A stretch of 16,857 bases of DNA. It comes from an uncultured Eubacterium sp. (lineage in GTDB: Bacteria; Bacillota; Clostridia; Lachnospirales; Lachnospiraceae). The notes beneath the pieces were generated by a model. That model searched no databases. It was given only the letters and a program-made list of their open reading frames with translations, and was not told the DNA's origin. Position numbers and translations under genes: made by a program. The DNA is taken from positions 1 to 16,857 of the forward strand of contig CAJOPM010000195.1 in assembly GCA_905236225.1 (NCBI GenBank), read 5' to 3'. This document shows positions 16,662 through 16,857 of this stretch, one piece after another (within the stretch, counting starts at the first letter, position 1; each line of letters opens with the position of its first letter).

Positions 16662-16805
16662 TAAGCATCACACATTTTTAAGATTTATCTCAGTCGGATA
16701 AGACCCCTTCCTCTAAGCGTAGCAAAGGTAGGGGTTATAACAAACTGGTCTCATTCGGGGTTATAATCTTCGACTGAGATAAACGCTCCGCTTTTGATGC
16801 GCTTA
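16662..16805. other. Structured intergenic element with nested inverted repeats
   Basis: Downstream of ftsK a perfect 13-bp inverted repeat (16684-16696 TTTATCTCAGTCG with 16771-16783) closes an 87-nt-outer-loop region. Inside, 16703-16712 pairs with 16726-16735 (9 bp with one mismatch). A 10-nt direct repeat GGGGTTATAA at 16731-16740 and 16757-16766 gives the ACCCC at 16703-16707 two mutually exclusive partners. Outside, 16662-16670 (TAAGCATCA) can pair with 16795-16805 with a 2-nt bulge. The hairpin loop contains AGCGT (16716-16720), complementary to ACGCT (16783-16787), a possible pseudoknot. No gene covers it and it is richer in G and C than its surroundings. It may be a structured RNA, a riboswitch-like leader for a gene to the right, or an end of an IS200/IS605-like or palindromic repeat element. 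No known class was recognised. Confidence 0.5.
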
Positions 16806-16857
16806 AGATTTGCATATGAAATATGTCAGCTAAAGCTGACGCAAATCTCGCGCCAAG
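16799..16857. other. Second folded module, three-way-junction-like, at the right edge
   Basis: AGATTTGC (16806-16813) pairs perfectly with GCAAATCT (16841-16848). It encloses a small ATAT/ATAT stem with GAA loop (16814-16824) and a 6-bp stem GTCAGC/GCTGAC with UAAA loop (16825-16840). A further GCGC/GCGC pairing (16799-16802 with 16850-16853) could extend the base. The module abuts the preceding structured element and may continue beyond the window. No Shine-Dalgarno site precedes the ATGs within it, so a start codon here is not supported. Confidence 0.45.

Noticed and set aside
16638..16680. Intrinsic terminator directly after ftsK
   Set aside because: CATTTTTAA at 16673-16681 is T-rich but no stem immediately precedes it; the left arm at 16662-16670 pairs only with a distant segment.
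16735..16857. Minus-strand open frame of 40 codons entering from the right edge
   Set aside because: It has no start in the window and lies entirely over strong inverted repeats that explain its sequence; it resembles translation of a palindromic element. It could only be revived by a conserved protein continuing to the right.
16823..16857. Possible plus-strand coding start (ATG at 16823) running off the window
   Set aside because: There is no Shine-Dalgarno sequence upstream and the ATG sits inside a paired stem; 11 codons are too few to judge.

Overview
The window is an AT-rich chromosomal segment from a low-GC Gram-positive bacterium. The combination of an EF-G-like paralog, a eukaryotic-type NADP isocitrate dehydrogenase, the redox repressor Rex with a Clostridia-style FGGFGQQGYGY segment, and an FtsK/SpoIIIE translocase suggests Clostridia, probably Lachnospiraceae or a close relative. 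That placement is inferred from protein character, not from a search. All recognisable genes lie on the + strand, are closely spaced and look intact. Most of the window is core housekeeping content.

Layout: (1) the C-terminus of a manganese-dependent (family II) inorganic pyrophosphatase enters from the left edge (3-320). (2) An EF-G-like GTPase (440-2512) follows, with substitutions in the G3 and G4 motifs. (3) Leucyl-tRNA synthetase (2653-5064) has its own promoter and a leader with a strong hairpin. (4) NADP isocitrate dehydrogenase (5126-6334) is followed 16 nt later by an ABC-F ATPase (6351-8252). (5) A redox and cell-wall cluster follows: rex (8317-8955), a bifunctional NAD(P)H-hydrate repair enzyme (8959-10458) and alanine racemase (10446-11636). 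These genes are separated by 3 nt or overlap, and a good promoter overlaps the stop codon of the ABC-F gene. (6) A YebC/PmpR-family protein (11745-12479), glycogen synthase GlgA (12584-14044) and FtsK/SpoIIIE (14076-16637) follow. (7) A 220-nt tail (16638-16857) has no convincing gene but is dense in nested inverted repeats and runs off the right edge.

Functionally, Rex senses NADH/NAD+ and the next gene repairs hydrated NAD(P)H, so the pair joins sensing and upkeep of the pyridine nucleotide pool. The EF-G-like factor, LeuRS, ABC-F protein and YebC all concern translation or its control.

The most interesting signals are non-coding. The tail resembles a structured RNA or a small palindromic repeat or mobile-element end. 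Three promoters (before the EF-G-like gene, leuS and yebC) each place a stem-loop a few nucleotides after the predicted transcription start. The first codons of ftsK contain a 14-bp hairpin with a duplicated 3' arm that allows alternative folding. No CRISPR array, tRNA, rRNA or complete transposase gene is visible.
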